Below, in pieces: positions 62,088 through 64,000 of a stretch of DNA of 64,000 bases. Source of the DNA: an uncultured Lachnospiraceae bacterium (lineage in GTDB: Bacteria > Bacillota > Clostridia > Lachnospirales > Lachnospiraceae); NCBI GenBank assembly GCA_910577115.1, contig CAJTMC010000018.1, positions 1 through 64,000 on the forward strand, given 5' to 3'. The notes under the pieces were generated by a model. The model made no database searches. It was not told the DNA's origin and worked only from the letters and a program-made list of their open reading frames with translations. Position numbers and translations under genes: made by a program. How positions within the stretch are numbered: position 1 is the first letter of the stretch; each line of letters opens with the position of its first letter.

Positions 62088-63053
62088 TCACTCCTCAATT
62101 TCGTCAATTATCCTTAATATCTCTTTATCCTTTTCAAAGCTATATAAAGGTTCTTTTCCTTTTATTGCTTCAAAAAAATCCTCTATTTCTTTCATATATG
62201 CATACTCATTAATAGACTCACTGTACCCTTTTTCATGAATATATTTTCCTGCTGATACCTGTTTCAATTCCCCTGATACAATATCCTTTTCATACAATGT
62301 TTCCGGTGTTCCATCCCATCTAAGATATAAATTCTCGTTAAAAACTTCTAACCTTCTGACTGCCTGTCTGCTCACAACATCCACTGTCAGGCTGCCAATG
62401 TTTCCATTCAAATGTTCTATTTGTATAAGATAGGTATCCGGAAAATCCAATTTTAAATCGGTGAGTTTTGTTCGTACCGCATGTACATTTTTGATTTTTC
62501 CAAATGTGTTCTGTATCCAAGGCAGTTCAATGCCCAAAAGCTCCCTGCATCCATTTGTTTCTTTATTACTTACAAAAAAGTCCTTTAAATTGTCCCAGGG
62601 ATGCCAGTCCGGAAGATACTGCCCCACATGATACTGATATGCACATGGCTTGCCATTCTCTTTTACCCTGCTGTTAATTATCTGCATTTCTTCTTTGTAT
62701 AAAGGAGTAGAAGAAAGAAACAGTACTTTTTCTTTTTGCTTTGCTAATTTGATATTTTCATCATACAAATCATCTACTAAATTGATTTCCGAAAAAATAT
62801 GAATATTCTTCTGAAGACATTCCCTAATTATTGGTGCATGAAACTGTGGTGATGTACATACGAAAGCACAATCAAGTTTCTCCGATATATCTGACAACGT
62901 GGAAAAACACTTTATTCCATATTCATTAGCCACAATTTTTGCTCTTTCTCCATTGCTGTCAATCCCTATAATTGCTAAGTTATCAAATAATAATCTTAAC
63001 AACTTTATTCTTCTCTTGCCCATTGAACCTAAGCCTATAACGCAAACTTTCAT
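62088..63053 (-). CDS. Gfo/Idh/MocA oxidoreductase, copy B
   Basis: 321 residues from ATG 63053 (MKVCVIGLGSMGKRR), with GGGGTGAT upstream; an earlier in-frame start at 63116 lacks a ribosome site. Shares the N-terminal GLGSMGKRR and the substrate-side VGQYLPDWHPWDNLKDFFVS with copy A at 58323. The usual EKP is SEI here. First gene in the direction of transcription of the CMP-sugar module. Confidence 0.85.
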   Translation of the reverse strand: MKVCVIGLGSMGKRRIKLLRLLFDNLAIIGIDSNGERAKIVANEYGIKCFSTLSDISEKLDCAFVCTSPQFHAPIIRECLQKNIHIFSEINLVDDLYDENIKLAKQKEKVLFLSSTPLYKEEMQIINSRVKENGKPCAYQYHVGQYLPDWHPWDNLKDFFVSNKETNGCRELLGIELPWIQNTFGKIKNVHAVRTKLTDLKLDFPDTYLIQIEHLNGNIGSLTVDVVSRQAVRRLEVFNENLYLRWDGTPETLYEKDIVSGELKQVSAGKYIHEKGYSESINEYAYMKEIEDFFEAIKGKEPLYSFEKDKEILRIIDEIEE

Positions 63054-63117
63054 GTAATCACCCCTTTTCCAACAATAAAAAATCCCAATATAATGATGCT
63101 TTTGGTCATTGAACATT

Positions 63118-63140
63118 CAACTGCATACCTTACATTAGGA
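63118..63140 (+). repeat. Inverted repeat, left arm, around the Rpn relic
   Basis: CAACTGCATACCTTACATTA followed by GGA. Its complement at 63544-63566 matches 22 of 23 bases. The two arms bracket the decayed Rpn gene, in the manner of terminal inverted repeats of a mobile element, although no family was recognised. Confidence 0.6.
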
Positions 63141-63468
63141 TTTTAATTTCATTATCAATTCATCTACTTTCCTCAAATCCTCCCTCTCCTTGATTTCCTG
63201 AATTGCAATGCACAATCAACTCTCCCTTTCAGAATATCTGACCTTTGAACTTGTCACAGCATTGATTATATCCACTACCTGCCGCTCCACGCATTTAAAT
63301 CTTTCATCTGAATTTACTACATCCCTAAGTTTTTTACCATCCGAAGAATACTTAATGTATCTCCCAAGCATTTTGTTGTCTGCCATGATACAGTAACTGA
63401 TTAAACACATCCGTAAATATGTCTAGACACTTTATATAGTCTTTTGTTATAATATCTGCTCTTCCCAT
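63135..63468 (-). pseudogene. Decayed Rpn-family (PD-(D/E)XK) nuclease/transposase
   Basis: The minus strand carries recognisable fragments in three frames. ATG 63468 opens MGRADIITKDYIKCLDIFTD, then VFNQLLYHGR, the usual Rpn N-terminus. A second frame (63410-63216) gives GRYIKYSSDGKKLRDVVNSD and ERQVVDIINAVTSSKVRYSE, a late Rpn region. A third frame ends AIQEIKEREDLRKVDELIMK plus LKS before TAA 63135-63137. The catalytic middle is missing and at least two frameshifts are present, so the gene is dead. Rpn proteins promote recombination and often accompany mobile DNA. Confidence 0.7.
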
Positions 63469-63543
63469 GTATGTTACCTTACCACTTTCATTTGTATGCG
63501 TAAGTAATAACATATTCTGCGGGAAATCTCAATTAATTCCTGC

Positions 63544-63566
63544 TCCTAATGTAAAGTATGCAGTTG
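63544..63566 (-). repeat. Inverted repeat, right arm, around the Rpn relic
   Basis: TCCTAATGTAAAGTATGCAG followed by TTG on the plus strand is the inverted partner of 63118-63140. The arm lies in a coding-like stretch on the minus strand (LTTAYFTLGAGIN) with no complete gene. From 63469 to 63641 no intact gene is visible. Confidence 0.6.
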
Positions 63567-63641
63567 TCAAGGTACATTCTATTTCAAAAATCTTCCTCTT
63601 TACGCTAAATCAAATTGGATATTCTGTCTTTTTAACATTTT

Positions 63642-64000
63642 TTATTCAATCTCCTTTACCACTCTAAAAGCCTCTGCATACAACACACCCGCTTCCGTTC
63701 CCCTAATAACCGCCTGAGCCTTTAGCGCCTCAATGCTTCTTGGAAATGGAAGCTGCCCAAGTTCTGTGTCATATATATTAAGCGCTTCCACCTTTTTGTC
63801 AAAATAATCCGAAATATCTATATATAAATTCGGTTTAAACAGATCCTGCGGCATACCAAAATTTGTTTCTGAAATAATCTCCATTGTCAAAATCCTTTTT
63901 ATGTAGCTGCGCCGAAATATCTTTGAACACGCATGCGCCGCCTCATATGTATATTTGTGATCGGAATGCACATCATTGTAATCCGGTAAAATGATACAGT
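63642..64000 (-). CDS. PIG-L family deacetylase, N-terminus cut by window edge
   Basis: The frame is open to the right edge and ends at 63642; at least 119 residues are visible. Seen: ILPDYNDVHSDHKYTYEAAH, whose HSDH is the metal-binding motif of the PIG-L/LmbE fold, followed by FEAL-like secondary structure and GQLPFPRSIEALKAQAVIRG. PIG-L enzymes remove an N-acetyl group from amino sugars. It fits the surface-glycan context and would expose amines for further modification. Confidence 0.85.
   Translation of the reverse strand, partial: CIILPDYNDVHSDHKYTYEAAHACSKIFRRSYIKRILTMEIISETNFGMPQDLFKPNLYIDISDYFDKKVEALNIYDTELGQLPFPRSIEALKAQAVIRGTEAGVLYAEAFRVVKEIE

Noticed and set aside
55960..63053. 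Assigning the CMP-sugar module to sialic, legionaminic or pseudaminic acid
   Set aside because: The condensing synthase and the upstream UDP-GlcNAc-modifying enzymes that define these pathways are absent from the window.
27959..64000. Calling a complete capsule or O-antigen locus
   Set aside because: No Wzx/Wzy, ABC exporter, chain-length regulator or initiating glycosyl-1-phosphate transferase is present in the visible part.
1..64000. CRISPR array, rRNA operon or riboswitch
   Set aside because: No spaced direct repeats, no rRNA sequence, and no T-box or purine aptamer pattern was seen in the leaders of ilvE, glyA or guaB.

Overview
The window looks like a chromosome segment of a low-to-mid GC Gram-positive anaerobe, most likely a Lachnospiraceae-type clostridium. 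The evidence is a four-subunit ferredoxin-dependent 2-oxoacid oxidoreductase operon (order G-D-A-B), a perfect HrcA/CIRCE heat-shock operator, strong GGAGG-type ribosome binding sites, a lipoprotein foldase, a DUF1653 protein, a YREK-type transposase and a decayed Rpn-type nuclease. No species is assigned.

Positions 1-27.7 kb are mostly housekeeping genes, largely on the minus strand: a transposase cut by the left edge; ilvE; folA; a beta-CASP RNase-like protein; a degraded patch holding a GH31 glycosidase tail and an XRE repressor tail; tRNA-Gly(GCC) with a clear promoter and terminator; a membrane-anchored GH3 protein that lacks the usual catalytic dyad; glyA; a family 2 glycosyltransferase; a DUF1653 protein; pilT without other pilus genes; htpG behind a CIRCE site; a PrsA-like lipoprotein; a plus-strand MBOAT/SGNH acyl-transfer pair; clpB; porGDAB; and guaB.

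From about 28 kb to the right edge, essentially every gene lies on the minus strand and belongs to one large cell-surface polysaccharide or glycoconjugate locus. Its downstream end (28-31 kb) holds a polyol-phosphate dehydrogenase, an IspD/TarI-type cytidylyltransferase and a pentulose-phosphate epimerase, which together suggest a CDP-polyol supply. The middle (31-51.6 kb) is rich in glycosyltransferases (GT2, GT4, GT11, RgpF-like, DUF4422, and a two-domain fusion) with a second IspD-type enzyme, an SDR, a LicD phosphotransferase, DegT aminotransferase, GNAT and FkbM methyltransferase. A small Rossmann-like module opening with an IYGxG-like loop recurs nine times, fused to glycosyltransferases and other enzymes or standing alone. 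A retropepsin-like protease and a small partner gene sit at 51.7-52.5 kb. The right part (52.6-63 kb) is more AT-rich and holds a perosamine-synthase-like aminotransferase, a kinase-like protein, a predicted beta-propeller, a KpsC/S-like transferase and a CMP-sugar module (GSA-type aminotransferase, NeuA-like cytidylyltransferase, two paralogous Gfo/Idh oxidoreductases, a nitrilase-family amidase and a frameshifted methyltransferase). A PIG-L deacetylase is cut by the right edge.

The most notable points are the repeated Rossmann module and its two membrane-anchored free-standing copies, the CMP-sugar module with no recognisable nonulosonate synthase, the one-base frameshift in the methyltransferase, the inverted-repeat-flanked Rpn nuclease relic, and the double-hairpin repeats. 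No Wzx flippase, Wzy polymerase, ABC exporter or initiating sugar-phosphate transferase is visible, so export and priming genes must lie outside the window. Products were inferred by reading motifs in the translations; no database search was run.
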